A stretch of 64,000 nt of DNA from Rhizobium leguminosarum (GCF_001652265.1 NZ_LWBS01000439.1:124001-188000); one strand, 5' to 3'. Numbered from the stretch's first letter, positions 1 through 9,311 are shown. Notes: generated from the letters alone by a model not told the origin. Translations and numbers: made by a program.

Positions 1-2751
1 ACATTCGGTCTTGATCCCTATCATCAGGAATTCCCGGTGAAGGGCCGCCGCTTTTCGATCGCAACGGAAACCGTCGCCCGCTTTCCGTTCGGCGAACCCA
101 ATCGAGCGCCCAAGCTCAACAAGGCCCGGTTTATCTGGCTCGATGGTCCCGCTCACCGCCTGCATCTTCTGTTGAAGCAGGTTGCCGAGGCAATCGATGC
201 GCTGGGCGAACATGAAGTTGTGCCGCACCTGATGGAGGCCGCCGAGCATGCATTGCGCAGCCTCGACTGGCCGTCGGATACGGCGGCCTATATCTCCCGC
301 ACATCGAGCGCCGTCATGCAGCAGAAGATCTGGGAACTGCCGGAGCTTGAGGTTAATCCGGCAGGCCTCACGGAAGAGCAGAGCGGCTCGGCAGCCACGG
401 CCTTCGAGGCTCTGACCGCGCGGTTGAAGGAGCTGCAGAAGCGCTTCCCGCCGAACGGAGAACTGCTGCTGACGGGCCATGCACATATCGATCTCGCCTG
501 GCTCTGGCCTTATCGCGAGACGCGGCGGAAAATGCGGCGCACCTTCAATACGGCGCTCTCGCTGATGGAACGCTCCGACGATTTCCGCTTCAACCAGTCG
601 ACCGCCCATTATTACGCGCAGATGGAAGAAGAAGACCCGGAGCTTCTCGAGCGTATCAAGAAGAAGGTCGTGGAAGGAAAGTGGGAAACCGTCGGCGGCA
701 TGTGGGTGGAGCCCGACACGAACATGCCGACCGGCGAAAGTCTCGCCCGTCAGGTTCTCTATGGCCAGCGTTATTTCGAAAAGACCTTCGGCACCCGACA
801 TACGGTCTGCTGGCTTCCCGATTGCTTCGGCTTTTCAGGTGCGCTGCCGCAGATCCTGAGACAGGGCGGCATCGACAGCTTCTTCACGATCAAGGTCAAC
901 TGGAGCGAGACCAACCATATCCCCTTCGATCTCTTCTGGTGGAAGGGCCTCGACGGCAGCCGGGTGCTGACCCATACGTTCGACAATCCGATGCAGGGCT
1001 ATAACGGCTTCGTGCAAGCCGATTGCTACGTGCCGACATGGAAGAATTTCCGCGGCAAGACGCAGCACGATACCTCGCTGCTGGCCGTCGGTTACGGCGA
1101 CGGCGGCGGCGGCGTCACCCCGGAGATGGTCGAGCGCGAAGTGCAGCTACGCGATTTCCCGGCTATCCCGCAGGCACGATGGGGCACCGTCAAAAGCTAT
1201 TACGAACACGCGCACCGCACCGCAGGCGAAAAGAACCTTCCTGTGTGGGATGGCGAAATCTATCTCGAACTGCATCGTGCGACGCTGACGTCGCAAAGCG
1301 GCGTCAAGCGCAAGCATCGCCAGGCCGAACGTGCGCTGATCACCACCGAAACCATCGCTTCGCTGGTGCATATGCTCGGAGCAGACAGGCCCCGAAGCCT
1401 CGAAGCGGATTGGCGCGTCGTGCTGAAGAACGAATTCCACGACATTCTGCCTGGTTCGAGCATCCGCGAAGTCTATCAGGATGCAGAGCAGGAACTGGAC
1501 GGCGTCATCGAACATGCCAAGGCCGAACAGGCGATGGCATTGCAGGCGCTGACGGCCAAGCTGCCGAAGGGCGGGGCTGGCGATGCCCTCGTCGTCGTCA
1601 ATCCGTCTCTTGCGGCCAGACCGCTCAGCGCGACACTCTCCGACGGCACGGTCGTCGCGGCCGCCGATCTCGTCGCCCCCTTATCCGTCGCGGTCTTCGA
1701 CAAGGGCTCGCTCAGGCCGGCGGGCGGGCTGAAGGCAGGCCCCGACCGTCTCGAAAACGACCACCTCTCGGTCTCCATCGGCAAGGATGGGGCGGTTTCG
1801 AGCCTCGTTCACAAGGCCACGGGCCGGGAAGCGGTTGACGGCTCGGCAAACCAGCTCTGGGTCTATCCTGCCGACAAGCCGCGCAACTGGGACGCTTGGG
1901 ACATCGATACGGATTATGCCGAAAAGGCCGTCCGCCTCGATGCGCCTGAGAGTATCACCCTTGTTGAAAACGGGCCGCACCGCGCGGCGATCCGCGTCGT
2001 TTACCGCTACCGGAATTCGAGCGTCACGCAGACCTATGTGCTGACGGCCAACGCCCGGCGGCTCGACATCGAAACGACGATCGACTGGCATGATCGCCGC
2101 ACGCTGCTGCGCACCCTGAACCCGGTCGCCGCGCAGGCCCGCAAGGCGACCTTCGAATGCGCCTTCGGCATCGTCGAGCGGGCAACGCACACGAATACGT
2201 CCTGGGAGCAGGCGATGTTCGAGGCCGTCGCGCACCGCTTCGTCGATATCAGCGAGCCGGATTTCGGGGTCGCACTGCTCAACAATGCCAAATACGGCCA
2301 TAGCGCGCGCGGCAACGTGATCGGCATGAGCCTCGTGCGCGGGCCTATCTATCCGGATCCGCTGGCCGATGAAGGTGAGCAGAGCTTCACCTATGCGCTG
2401 ATGCCGCATGAAGGCGCCTGGCATGAAGGCGGCGTTCTCGATGAGGCGATCGATCTCAACCAACCGCTCGTCTCGGTCGATGCTAGCGGCCTCTCTGCCG
2501 GCATTTTTGCGCCGCTTGCGGTCAGCGGCATCCCCGTCGCATTCTCAGGCCTGAAGCCGGCGGAAGAGGGCGAGGGGCTTATCCTGCGCCTTTACGAACC
2601 GGCCGGCCGGCGCGGCAGCCTCTCCCTTGACCTGCCTTCCGGATGGGCAGCATCGCAGCCGCTGAACATTCTCGAAGAGCCGATGGAGCGGAAGGGACCT
2701 GCCGACATCATGCCGTTTGAAATCCGGACCTGGAAGCTGCAGAATGGCTGA
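1..2751 (+). CDS. Alpha-mannosidase, glycoside hydrolase family 38 (5' end outside window)
   Basis: Hydrolyses alpha-mannosides, probably in the cytoplasm on imported oligosaccharides. The reading frame is open from base 1, and the residues before the first possible internal start (GTG at 37) already look like the family's N-terminal domain, so the true start lies upstream of the window. The metal-binding block HAHIDLAWLW (about bases 478-507) is present, as are the active-site block around WVEPDTNMPTGES and the PDCFGFSGALPQIL block typical of bacterial class II mannosidases. The alpha-mannosidase middle domain and the beta-sandwich C-terminus follow, giving more than 900 residues, as expected for the family. 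Upstream neighbours are not visible, so the operon context is unknown. The family call is secure; substrate linkage is not resolved by sequence. Confidence 0.95.
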   Translation, partial: TFGLDPYHQEFPVKGRRFSIATETVARFPFGEPNRAPKLNKARFIWLDGPAHRLHLLLKQVAEAIDALGEHEVVPHLMEAAEHALRSLDWPSDTAAYISRTSSAVMQQKIWELPELEVNPAGLTEEQSGSAATAFEALTARLKELQKRFPPNGELLLTGHAHIDLAWLWPYRETRRKMRRTFNTALSLMERSDDFRFNQSTAHYYAQMEEEDPELLERIKKKVVEGKWETVGGMWVEPDTNMPTGESLARQVLYGQRYFEKTFGTRHTVCWLPDCFGFSGALPQILRQGGIDSFFTIKVNWSETNHIPFDLFWWKGLDGSRVLTHTFDNPMQGYNGFVQADCYVPTWKNFRGKTQHDTSLLAVGYGDGGGGVTPEMVEREVQLRDFPAIPQARWGTVKSYYEHAHRTAGEKNLPVWDGEIYLELHRATLTSQSGVKRKHRQAERALITTETIASLVHMLGADRPRSLEADWRVVLKNEFHDILPGSSIREVYQDAEQELDGVIEHAKAEQAMALQALTAKLPKGGAGDALVVVNPSLAARPLSATLSDGTVVAAADLVAPLSVAVFDKGSLRPAGGLKAGPDRLENDHLSVSIGKDGAVSSLVHKATGREAVDGSANQLWVYPADKPRNWDAWDIDTDYAEKAVRLDAPESITLVENGPHRAAIRVVYRYRNSSVTQTYVLTANARRLDIETTIDWHDRRTLLRTLNPVAAQARKATFECAFGIVERATHTNTSWEQAMFEAVAHRFVDISEPDFGVALLNNAKYGHSARGNVIGMSLVRGPIYPDPLADEGEQSFTYALMPHEGAWHEGGVLDEAIDLNQPLVSVDASGLSAGIFAPLAVSGIPVAFSGLKPAEEGEGLILRLYEPAGRRGSLSLDLPSGWAASQPLNILEEPMERKGPADIMPFEIRTWKLQNG

Positions 2752-2814
2752 CGCCTGACTGCCCATACGTGCCGGGAATCAAATGGCCTATGGCGAGCGT
2801 GTCGCACGGTGATT

Positions 2815-3789
2815 TCAAGAACTGGCGGGCGCTTCAGAAAGCGGCCGCTTTCCCCTAGAATGCGATGAGACGCCAGCCGCATCCAGCGGGCGAAAAGCGT
2901 CGGGTCGGGCGGCAAAATTCGCAACTACAAAATCCACGAAAGCGCGGACTTTTGGTGAAAGCTGACGATTGGACGGCCAGACGAGCGAGAGCGAGCCGTA
3001 CGGCACCATGAAGGAGGTCAGGACAGGGACCAAACTTCCGGTTCGCATATGGGGCTCTGCGACGTAGACAGGCAGATGCGCGAGCCCCAAACCGTCCCGT
3101 GCTGCCCGCAGCCCTGCATCCGTATTGTTGAATGTAAGGCTTCTTGGAAAAATTACCCGATCGTACGGCGAGCGAAATGCCCACGGCGCGAGCCGGCCGT
3201 TGGATGGGTATTTGAAGTGAATGCAGGCATGTTGGGAGAGGTCATCCGGCGTCTCCGGTTGTCCATGGCGCTTGAAATAATCGAGACTTCCGCAAACGAC
3301 GAAATGCTGGTCGCCAAGATGGCGGGCAATCAATCGAGCATCGGCGAGCTCGCCACTCCGCACGACGACATCCAGGCCCTCTGCCACCAGGTCGATCACT
3401 TTGTCTTCGAAATCGATGTCCAGTTCGATCTCCGGAAATTGCTCGATAAAAATGGGCAGAATCGGCATGAGAAGGTGATGCCCGACGATATGCGGTACGC
3501 TGACGCGAAGGCGCCCCCTTGGGCGTTCCCGGCTTCGTGAGATTGTGGCCTCTGCGTCATCCATGTCGTCGATGATGCGTTTGTAGCGCTCGTAGAGGAC
3601 CGCTCCTTCCTCAGTCAGGCTGATACTGCGCGTTGTCCGGTTGAAGAGCCGTACGCCCAGCCGGCCTTCGAGACGCGCCACTGCCTTTCCGATCGCGGAT
3701 GGCGAAACTCCTGCAACCCTGGCGGCTGCAACATAGCTTTGCTGTTCGACGGCGTGAACGAAGGCGACAACGCTCGCAAGACTGTCCAC
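2815..3789 (-). CDS. LysR-family transcriptional regulator
   Basis: A 324-residue DNA-binding regulator. Residues 1-60 form the winged helix-turn-helix (VSPSAIGKAVARLEGRLGVR followed by LFNRTTRSISLTEEG), and a periplasmic-binding-protein-like effector domain follows. The start is a GTG at 3789, preceded on the minus strand by an AGGTG-type ribosome site; no ATG in frame fits the HTH better. It is divergent from the alpha/beta hydrolase at 3914 and convergent with the mannosidase. LysR proteins usually act on the divergent promoter, so the 3790-3913 interval is the likely target. The ligand cannot be inferred. Confidence 0.93.
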   Translation of the reverse strand: MDSLASVVAFVHAVEQQSYVAAARVAGVSPSAIGKAVARLEGRLGVRLFNRTTRSISLTEEGAVLYERYKRIIDDMDDAEATISRSRERPRGRLRVSVPHIVGHHLLMPILPIFIEQFPEIELDIDFEDKVIDLVAEGLDVVVRSGELADARLIARHLGDQHFVVCGSLDYFKRHGQPETPDDLSQHACIHFKYPSNGRLAPWAFRSPYDRVIFPRSLTFNNTDAGLRAARDGLGLAHLPVYVAEPHMRTGSLVPVLTSFMVPYGSLSLVWPSNRQLSPKVRAFVDFVVANFAARPDAFRPLDAAGVSSHSRGKRPLSEAPASS

Positions 3790-3913
3790 ATCAGCACCTG
3801 ATTGAAGATATTTTGTCCCTTATGTACGGCCACGAGGTGCCATTGATCAATATTGCATAGGAAATATCCTCTGTCTCGATGCGCGACCAGCCAATATCAA
3901 AGGAGTGACCGGT

Positions 3914-4699
3914 ATGCGGGACTATGCAAAAGAACGACCCGAGCCCACGGAAAAATACATCGGAGAGAATGACTTATTTCTGGAAATATTTCATGGACAC
4001 AGCGATCCAGGGAAGTCCGTTCGGCCGCCTTTGCTCTTTGTTCATGGCGCCTTTACCGGGAGCTGGATGTGGAGCAAATACATTCCTCATTTCATAGCGG
4101 CTGGGTGGACCTCTTATTGCGTCAACCTGCGAGGCCACTACAAAAGCAGGTCGGTGGATTTCACCAAAATCCTGTTTGAAGATTACCTGGAAGACATCCG
4201 GCTAGTGATCGCCGAAATCGTCGAAGAATGTGGAACTCCTCCCATCGTGATCGCTTTCAGCATGGGAGGAATCCTGAGTGAGAAACTGGCGGAAAGTGTG
4301 AAGATTGCCGGGCTGGTCTTGATCGATTCCAGCATTTGCAGGCAAGTGCATGCGGAGGCGCCCCATCGCGATCTCGCGTTGCGAATGCCCGGCCTCGTCG
4401 TGCCTGCTCCCGTGCGCGACGAGCAAATCAGTACCGACGAAACGTTCGAGGATATCGAATTCCAGCGGAAGTACCTGTCCATGGAATCTGCAAAGGCGTT
4501 CAGCGCATTTTCCTTTCATTTCGGGGCGGAGGGGATTTCCATCGAAGGCGAGAAGATCACGTGCCCCTGCCTAGTCATTTGCGCTGTCAACGACGAATCC
4601 GATGATCATCGAGGCCGGGCGACAGCACGCCACATCGGTGGCGAGTATTTAGGTCTCTGGGGTACGACACATACGGGTCTGCTTGTCGGGCAGAGGTAG
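3914..4699 (+). CDS. Alpha/beta hydrolase (C-terminus shifted by a probable frameshift)
   Basis: An alpha/beta-hydrolase-fold enzyme. The oxyanion-hole segment LLFVHGAFTGSWMW lies near residue 40. The nucleophile elbow AFSMGG carries the catalytic Ser, and a late WGTTHTG supplies a plausible catalytic His. The chosen ATG (3914) has AGGAG at 3901-3905; a GTG at 3905 overlaps that site and is unlikely. The frame stops at 4697-4699 right after GLLVGQR. Moving to the +1 frame continues RYYEAVRRIMVWLARFDG to a stop at 4803-4805, which looks like the natural C-terminal helix. One base near 4693-4698 may therefore have been inserted. The gene is divergent from a LysR gene that probably regulates it. 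Substrate unknown. Confidence 0.85.
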   Translation: MRDYAKERPEPTEKYIGENDLFLEIFHGHSDPGKSVRPPLLFVHGAFTGSWMWSKYIPHFIAAGWTSYCVNLRGHYKSRSVDFTKILFEDYLEDIRLVIAEIVEECGTPPIVIAFSMGGILSEKLAESVKIAGLVLIDSSICRQVHAEAPHRDLALRMPGLVVPAPVRDEQISTDETFEDIEFQRKYLSMESAKAFSAFSFHFGAEGISIEGEKITCPCLVICAVNDESDDHRGRATARHIGGEYLGLWGTTHTGLLVGQR

Positions 4700-4813
4700 G
4701 TATTACGAAGCCGTAAGGCGCATTATGGTCTGGTTAGCGCGCTTTGATGGAAGGCAGGTTTCCGATAAGGCATTATCCTCGACCGTCCCCCGAACAGAGC
4801 CGTAAGCCAAAAC

Positions 4814-5464
4814 TCAATCCTCCAGACCAAGGCTCGTCAGCAGGCGGCTGACATAAGCTTCCAACCCGCCGACCATATCGAAGCGAGTGGGATCGCGCAG
4901 CCAGAGCATTTGAAGGCCGTCCATCACGGCGATCAGCTCGGCTGCTATCGCCCGGCCATCGATCTTGCCGTCGATCGAGCCATCGGCGACGGCAAGTTCG
5001 AAGGTGGCGGCGATGTCGTCCTGCAGCTGGGTAGCACGATCGAGAAACCATGCCTTGGCCGGGTGATCCTTCATCAGGCTCTCGGCATTCAGGATGGCGA
5101 AGGTCCTGATAACCTCGATCATTTCGGCGTTGCGGCGAAAGACCTGGACCATGCCCTTAAGCAGGCCGCGGAGATCGGAACGATGGGGCCCGATGTAGCT
5201 TTCACATTCGAGATCGCGCTTATCCAGAATGGCAAGCAGGAGATCGACCTTGGTCGGGAAATGGTGCAGCAGGCCCGGCAGCGACAGGCCGACGTCGCGA
5301 GCCACATCGCCGATGGCGGCATTCTGGTAGCCGTCTTCGGCAAAACGTCGCATCGCAGCCGACAGGATCTCCGCGCGGCGCGCTTCTCCCTTGCGAGATC
5401 GGCGCCATCGCTTTTCGTCCTGTCTGGTCTTCGATTCGAGAAATTCTGCCATCGTCTCTTCCAT
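4814..5464 (-). CDS. TetR-family transcriptional repressor
   Basis: A one-component repressor of about 216 residues. The N-terminal HTH is clear (AEILSAAMRRFAEDGYQNAA, then IGDVARDVGLSLPGLLHHFP), followed by a variable all-helical ligand-binding domain. Several in-frame ATGs exist upstream (5500, 5497) and downstream (5452). The one at 5464 has an AGAGG-type ribosome site and keeps the basic N-terminal arm, so the start is uncertain by about 12 codons. It is divergent from the GH3 beta-glucosidase, with a perfect TetR-type palindrome between them, so it probably represses both genes until an oligosaccharide-derived or phenolic ligand appears. Confidence 0.92.
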   Translation of the reverse strand: MEETMAEFLESKTRQDEKRWRRSRKGEARRAEILSAAMRRFAEDGYQNAAIGDVARDVGLSLPGLLHHFPTKVDLLLAILDKRDLECESYIGPHRSDLRGLLKGMVQVFRRNAEMIEVIRTFAILNAESLMKDHPAKAWFLDRATQLQDDIAATFELAVADGSIDGKIDGRAIAAELIAVMDGLQMLWLRDPTRFDMVGGLEAYVSRLLTSLGLED

Positions 5465-5525
5465 CTGCCTCTTTCTCCCGCCCCTCCATCCATACATCAC
5501 GGCTCGACAGTTGACATCTTAAAAA

Positions 5526-5541
5526 TACCGAGTAATCGGTA
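5526..5541. promoter_or_regulatory. Probable TetR operator (TACCGA-N4-TCGGTA)
   Basis: A perfect 6-4-6 inverted repeat, TACCGAGTAATCGGTA, lies in the 185-bp divergent intergenic region between the TetR start and the beta-glucosidase start. TetR-family dimers typically bind such 15-17 bp palindromes. The assignment to the adjacent TetR rests on position. Confidence 0.7.
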
Positions 5542-5649
5542 GGTTTAAGAACTGTCTGGCGCTGAGAAGCTGATGCCGCCGGAGGAATTGCCCGGGTATG
5601 CTCGGCCAAGCATGTCGCAATGCCCAATTCCGTTGAAGGGGAGGTTTGC

Positions 5650-8112
5650 ATGATCGATTCCATTCTCGACAAGATGACGCTCGAGGAGCAGATCTCGCTG
5701 CTGTCTGGCGCCGATTTCTGGACGACTGTTCCCGTCGAGCGTCTTGATGTGCCGAAGATCAAGGTGACGGACGGGCCGAATGGGGCTCGCGGCGCGGGCT
5801 CGCTGGTCGGCGGCGTCAAGGCGACCTGCTTTCCTGTCGCCATCGCGCTCGGCGCCACATGGAATCCCGATCTCGTCGAGCGCATGGGCGTGGCGCTTGC
5901 CCACCAGGCGAGGAGCAAGGGTGCCGCCGTGCTGCTCGCGCCCACTGTGAATATCCATCGTTCCGGGCTCAACGGGCGAAATTTCGAATGTTATTCCGAG
6001 GATCCGATGCTGACCGCGGAACTCGCGGTCGCCTATATCAAGGGCGTGCAGAGCCAGGGGATCGCAGCGACGATCAAGCACTTCGCCGGCAACGAATCCG
6101 AGATCGAGCGGCAGACCATGTCTTCCGATATCGACGAGCGGACGTTGCGCGAAATCTACCTTCCGCCCTTCGAACAGGCTGTCAGGCGCGCCGGCGTGAT
6201 GGCCGTCATGTCCTCCTATAACCGCCTCAACGGCACTTATACGAGCGAGCATGAGTGGCTGCTGACCAAGGTGCTGCGCGAGGAATGGGGATTCGACGGC
6301 ATCGTCATGTCCGACTGGTTCGGTTCGCATTCGACGGCCGAGACGATCAATGCGGGTCTCGATCTCGAGATGCCTGGCCCAGCGCGTGATCGCGGCGAGA
6401 AGCTGGTTGCCGCCGTGCGCGAGGATAAGGTCGAAGCCGCAACGGTGCGCGCGGCGGCGCGACGCATCCTGCTTCTGCTAGAGCGGGTCGGCGCGTTCGA
6501 GAAGAGGCCCGACCTCACGGAGCAGGCGGTCGACCTGCCGGAAGACCGGGCGCTGATCCGGCGTCTCGGCGCAGAAGGCGCAGTCCTTTTGAAGAACGAC
6601 GGCATCCTGCCGCTTGCCAAGACGTCGCTCGACCGGATCGCCGTGATCGGACCCAATGCTGCGAGCGCGCGCGTCATGGGCGGTGGCAGCGCGCAGATCG
6701 CGGCGCATTACACAGTCAGCCCGTTCGAAGGGATTCGAGCCGCCCTTTCAAATGCCAACAGCGTCAGCCACGCCGTCGGCTGCCGCCATAACCGTCTGAT
6801 CGAGGTGGCCAAGGGAAAGATCACCGTCGAATATTTCAAAGGACGCGGCTGCCGGGGTAATCCGCTCCATGTCGAGACCGTCGACAAGGGCGAGTTCTTC
6901 TGGTTCGAGCTGCCGTCAGGCAAACTCGACCCCACCGATTTCTCGGCGCGGATGACGATGCAATTCGCGCCGGAAGAGAGCGGCGATCATGTCTTCGGCA
7001 TGACCAATGCCGGACTGGCGCGCCTCTTCGTCGATGGCAGGCTCACAGTCGACGGCCATGACGGCTGGACACGCGGCGAGAACTATTTCGGCACGGCCAA
7101 TAACGAACAGCGCGGCACGGTGGCGCTCGATGCGGGCAAGGCCCATACCATCACCGTAGAGTACGACACGCCGGTGGCGACCGGGGAGGGGATCAACCTC
7201 ACGGCCATTCGCTTCGGCGTCGAAAGGCCCTTGGGCGAGGCCGATATGCAGGAAGCCGTCGAGACGGCGCTGAATGCCGATGTGGCGCTGCTCTTCGTCG
7301 GCCGCGACGGCGAATGGGATACCGAGGGCTTGGACCTGCCCGACATGCGGCTTCCCGGCCGGCAGGAGGAACTGATCGAGCGTGTTGCGGCCGTCAACGC
7401 CAACACCGTGGTCGTGCTGCAGACCGGTGGCCCGGTGGAAATGCCCTGGCTCGGCAAGGTTCGCGCCGTGCTGCAGATCTGGTATCCCGGACAGGAGCTG
7501 GGCAATGCCGTCGCCGATGTCCTGTTCGGCGATGTCGAGCCGGGCGGACGCTTGCCGCAGACATTCCCGAAGGCGCTTGCCGACAACTCCGCAATAACAG
7601 GCGATCCAGCCGTCTACCCGGGTAAGGATGGGCATGTGCGTTACGCCGAAGGCGTGTTCGTTGGCTACCGTCACCACGATACACGCGCTGTCGAGCCGCT
7701 CTTCCCCTTCGGTTTCGGCCTTGGCTATACGCGCTTCAGCTGGGGCGAGCCGCGGCTCTCAGCCAGCGAAATGGGTGCAGAAGGCGTGACTGTCAGCGTC
7801 GATCTGACCAATATCGGCGACCGGGCCGGGTCGGAACTGGTCCAGCTCTATGTGCGCCCGCCAAAATCCAAGGTGGAGCGGCCGGACAAGGAACTGCGCG
7901 CCTTTTCAAAGCTTTCGCTGCTGCCCGGTGAAACAGGGACAGCCGTGATGAAAATCCTGCCGCGTGATCTCGCTTATTTCGACGTTGAGGCCGGCGCCTT
8001 CCGCATTGAGCCCGGCGACTACCAACTGGTCGTGGCGGCCAATGCCGCGGATATCAGGTTCGTCATGGATCTGCCGTCACTACGCGCCTATCTGCTGCCG
8101 CCTTCGCAGTAG
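5650..8112 (+). CDS. Beta-glucosidase, glycoside hydrolase family 3 with PA14 insert
   Basis: A retaining beta-glycosidase of 820 residues without a signal peptide, so presumably cytoplasmic and acting on imported glucosides. Order of domains: GH3 N-terminal barrel with the KHFAGNESE block and the nucleophile Asp in IVMSDWFGSH; GH3 C-terminal domain; a PA14-like insert at about residues 385-530 (VEYFKGRGCRGNPL through FVDGRLTVDG); then a fibronectin-III-like tail. The start ATG at 5650 has GAAGGGGAGG just upstream. An ATG at 5620 lacks a comparable site. The gene is divergent from a TetR repressor with an operator palindrome between them. PA14-containing GH3 enzymes often act on aryl- or oligo-glucosides; the exact specificity is unknown. 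Confidence 0.95.
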   Translation: MIDSILDKMTLEEQISLLSGADFWTTVPVERLDVPKIKVTDGPNGARGAGSLVGGVKATCFPVAIALGATWNPDLVERMGVALAHQARSKGAAVLLAPTVNIHRSGLNGRNFECYSEDPMLTAELAVAYIKGVQSQGIAATIKHFAGNESEIERQTMSSDIDERTLREIYLPPFEQAVRRAGVMAVMSSYNRLNGTYTSEHEWLLTKVLREEWGFDGIVMSDWFGSHSTAETINAGLDLEMPGPARDRGEKLVAAVREDKVEAATVRAAARRILLLLERVGAFEKRPDLTEQAVDLPEDRALIRRLGAEGAVLLKNDGILPLAKTSLDRIAVIGPNAASARVMGGGSAQIAAHYTVSPFEGIRAALSNANSVSHAVGCRHNRLIEVAKGKITVEYFKGRGCRGNPLHVETVDKGEFFWFELPSGKLDPTDFSARMTMQFAPEESGDHVFGMTNAGLARLFVDGRLTVDGHDGWTRGENYFGTANNEQRGTVALDAGKAHTITVEYDTPVATGEGINLTAIRFGVERPLGEADMQEAVETALNADVALLFVGRDGEWDTEGLDLPDMRLPGRQEELIERVAAVNANTVVVLQTGGPVEMPWLGKVRAVLQIWYPGQELGNAVADVLFGDVEPGGRLPQTFPKALADNSAITGDPAVYPGKDGHVRYAEGVFVGYRHHDTRAVEPLFPFGFGLGYTRFSWGEPRLSASEMGAEGVTVSVDLTNIGDRAGSELVQLYVRPPKSKVERPDKELRAFSKLSLLPGETGTAVMKILPRDLAYFDVEAGAFRIEPGDYQLVVAANAADIRFVMDLPSLRAYLLPPSQ

Positions 8113-8222
8113 GCCGTAGTCGCACACCGGATAGGCCGCCATGTCATCGTCGCGGTCGCTTTCGATCGACAAGGGGCGCGTTCGATAAGGCGGTAGGAGC
8201 GCGACTATCGCTCCACAAGATT

Positions 8223-8573
8223 TCAACGAGCTCGGATATGGCTCGTCATCCAAGGGCGAGAGCGTGGGAGCCCTTTTCCGACATGGCCTGCCGTACCACC
8301 TCCGCTATCCAGAGCTTTGAGCGCGGTAATGATATCGGCATAACGAACCGGAGACGGCACGCCAGGCGGCTTCCGCAGTTGCGGAACGGACTCTACCGCA
8401 TAGAGATCCGAAGCCCACGACGCCAGGATCGCTCTCTTCTCCTGCGCAGATATGTCGGCGGCGAGAACTTCGTTCGGAGAGGTGAAATGGAGATTGGGAT
8501 GAAGAATGTGCGAGGCGGAGATCGCCTCGATGACGCCATCCGGAGTGGTCGTGCTGATGCTTTTGCTGGTCAT
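8223..8573 (-). CDS. Conserved small protein of rhizobial stress clusters, unknown function
   Basis: A 116-residue protein with no motif I can tie to a function. The central block LASWASDLYAVESVPQLRKP, followed by a VRYADIITALKALD segment, resembles short proteins that I recall seeing beside Hsp20 genes in rhizobia. The ATG at 8573 has GGGAG six bases upstream on the minus strand; the open frame extends to 8675, but without a ribosome site. The product is predicted soluble, with no membrane segment. It is divergent from the Hsp20 gene, so coexpression under heat or general stress is a reasonable guess. The C-terminal 20 residues are basic and low-complexity. Confidence 0.7.
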   Translation of the reverse strand: MTSKSISTTTPDGVIEAISASHILHPNLHFTSPNEVLAADISAQEKRAILASWASDLYAVESVPQLRKPPGVPSPVRYADIITALKALDSGGGTAGHVGKGLPRSRPWMTSHIRAR

Positions 8574-8705
8574 GAACTTCTCCCAAAAATTCCCACACAA
8601 GCGAAGAACATCTTCAGGCACCATTCGATTTAGGTGAAGGAAAACAGCGTTCAAGAGGCTTGCGGTCAGCCTCAAGCCTCGATCGAAAATTTTTTTAAAT
8701 GTCCT

Positions 8706-8740
8706 CTTGAATCAAAAAACGCTCGAAACCAGATCATTTT
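8706..8740 (+). promoter_or_regulatory. Candidate RpoH (heat-shock sigma) promoter of hsp20
   Basis: CTTGAA at 8706-8711 matches the -35 core of alphaproteobacterial RpoH promoters. A weak -10 candidate lies about 16 bases further on in the AACCAGATCATT stretch. It sits just before the structured leader of the Hsp20 gene, where a heat-shock promoter is expected. The -10 match is poor, so this is tentative. Confidence 0.4.
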
Positions 8741-8742
8741 CG

Positions 8743-8827
8743 TCGGCAGCGCAAAAGCGGGTCGACCAGACCGGGGACGCGTTTTCGACGCGTCTCCATT
8801 CCATGTTGCTTTACGGAGGATATGGCT
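8743..8827 (+). promoter_or_regulatory. ROSE-type RNA thermometer in the hsp20 leader
   Basis: ROSE elements are 5' leaders of rhizobial small heat-shock genes in which the Shine-Dalgarno is paired at low temperature. Here the leader can fold into successive hairpins: GGTC/GACC around 8759-8771, then a strong GACGCG/CGCGTC stem around 8775-8793. The 3' segment reads ATGTTGCTTTACGGAGGATA (8803-8822). Its TTGCT can face the GGAGG at 8815-8819, the defining ROSE pairing. Position directly before the ATG, and before an Hsp20 gene, supports the call. Fold energies were not computed. Confidence 0.75.
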
Positions 8828-9298
8828 ATGAGAAACGAACTTGACTTCGCACCCCTTTACCGGTCCAGCATCGGCTTCGACCGGGTCTTCAACCTCTTGA
8901 ACAATGCGCAGCGGCTGCAGGCGATCGAGACCTGGCCGCCCTATGACATCGTCAAGACGAGCGAAGACGACTATCGTATCCAGATGGCAGTCGCCGGTTT
9001 CGCCGAGGCCGATCTCGAGATCACCCAGGAGCGGAACGTGCTCGTGGTGAAAGGCCAGAAGGCCGAAGGGAAGGATGGCGAATATCTACATCGCGGCATT
9101 GCCGGGCGCGCGTTTGAGCGTCGCTTCGAACTCGCGGACCACGTCAGGGTCGAGAATGCCTCCCTGACGAACGGTATTCTCGCCATCGCGCTGAAGCGTG
9201 AGGTGCCGGAAGCCATGAAGCCGCGCAAAATCGCCATTGGAGATGGCTCCTTTCAGCAGGCGCCTCTTCAGATCGAAGCCGAGCGCCAGGTGGCTTAA
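8828..9298 (+). CDS. Small heat-shock protein, Hsp20/alpha-crystallin family
   Basis: A 156-residue ATP-independent holdase that binds unfolding cytoplasmic proteins. The N-terminal arm (FAPLYRSSIGFDRVFNLL style) is followed by the alpha-crystallin domain from PPYDIVKTSEDDYRIQMAVA to the IAGRAFERRFELAD and NGILAIALKREVPE strands, typical of the IbpA-like rhizobial class. ATG 8828 is preferred over ATG 8822 because GGAGG at 8815-8819 then has an eight-base spacer. The gene lies downstream of a ROSE-like leader and is followed after 13 bases by a tiny basic ORF, probably on the same transcript, which ends at the terminator at 9471. Confidence 0.96.
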   Translation: MRNELDFAPLYRSSIGFDRVFNLLNNAQRLQAIETWPPYDIVKTSEDDYRIQMAVAGFAEADLEITQERNVLVVKGQKAEGKDGEYLHRGIAGRAFERRFELADHVRVENASLTNGILAIALKREVPEAMKPRKIAIGDGSFQQAPLQIEAERQVA

Positions 9299-9311
9299 GG
9301 AGGGCTTCTCG

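Noticed and set aside
1023..1838. Long rightward reading frame inside the mannosidase gene
   Set aside because: It is an out-of-frame shadow of the GH38 gene: arginine-rich, no family features, and fully contained in a well-supported CDS.
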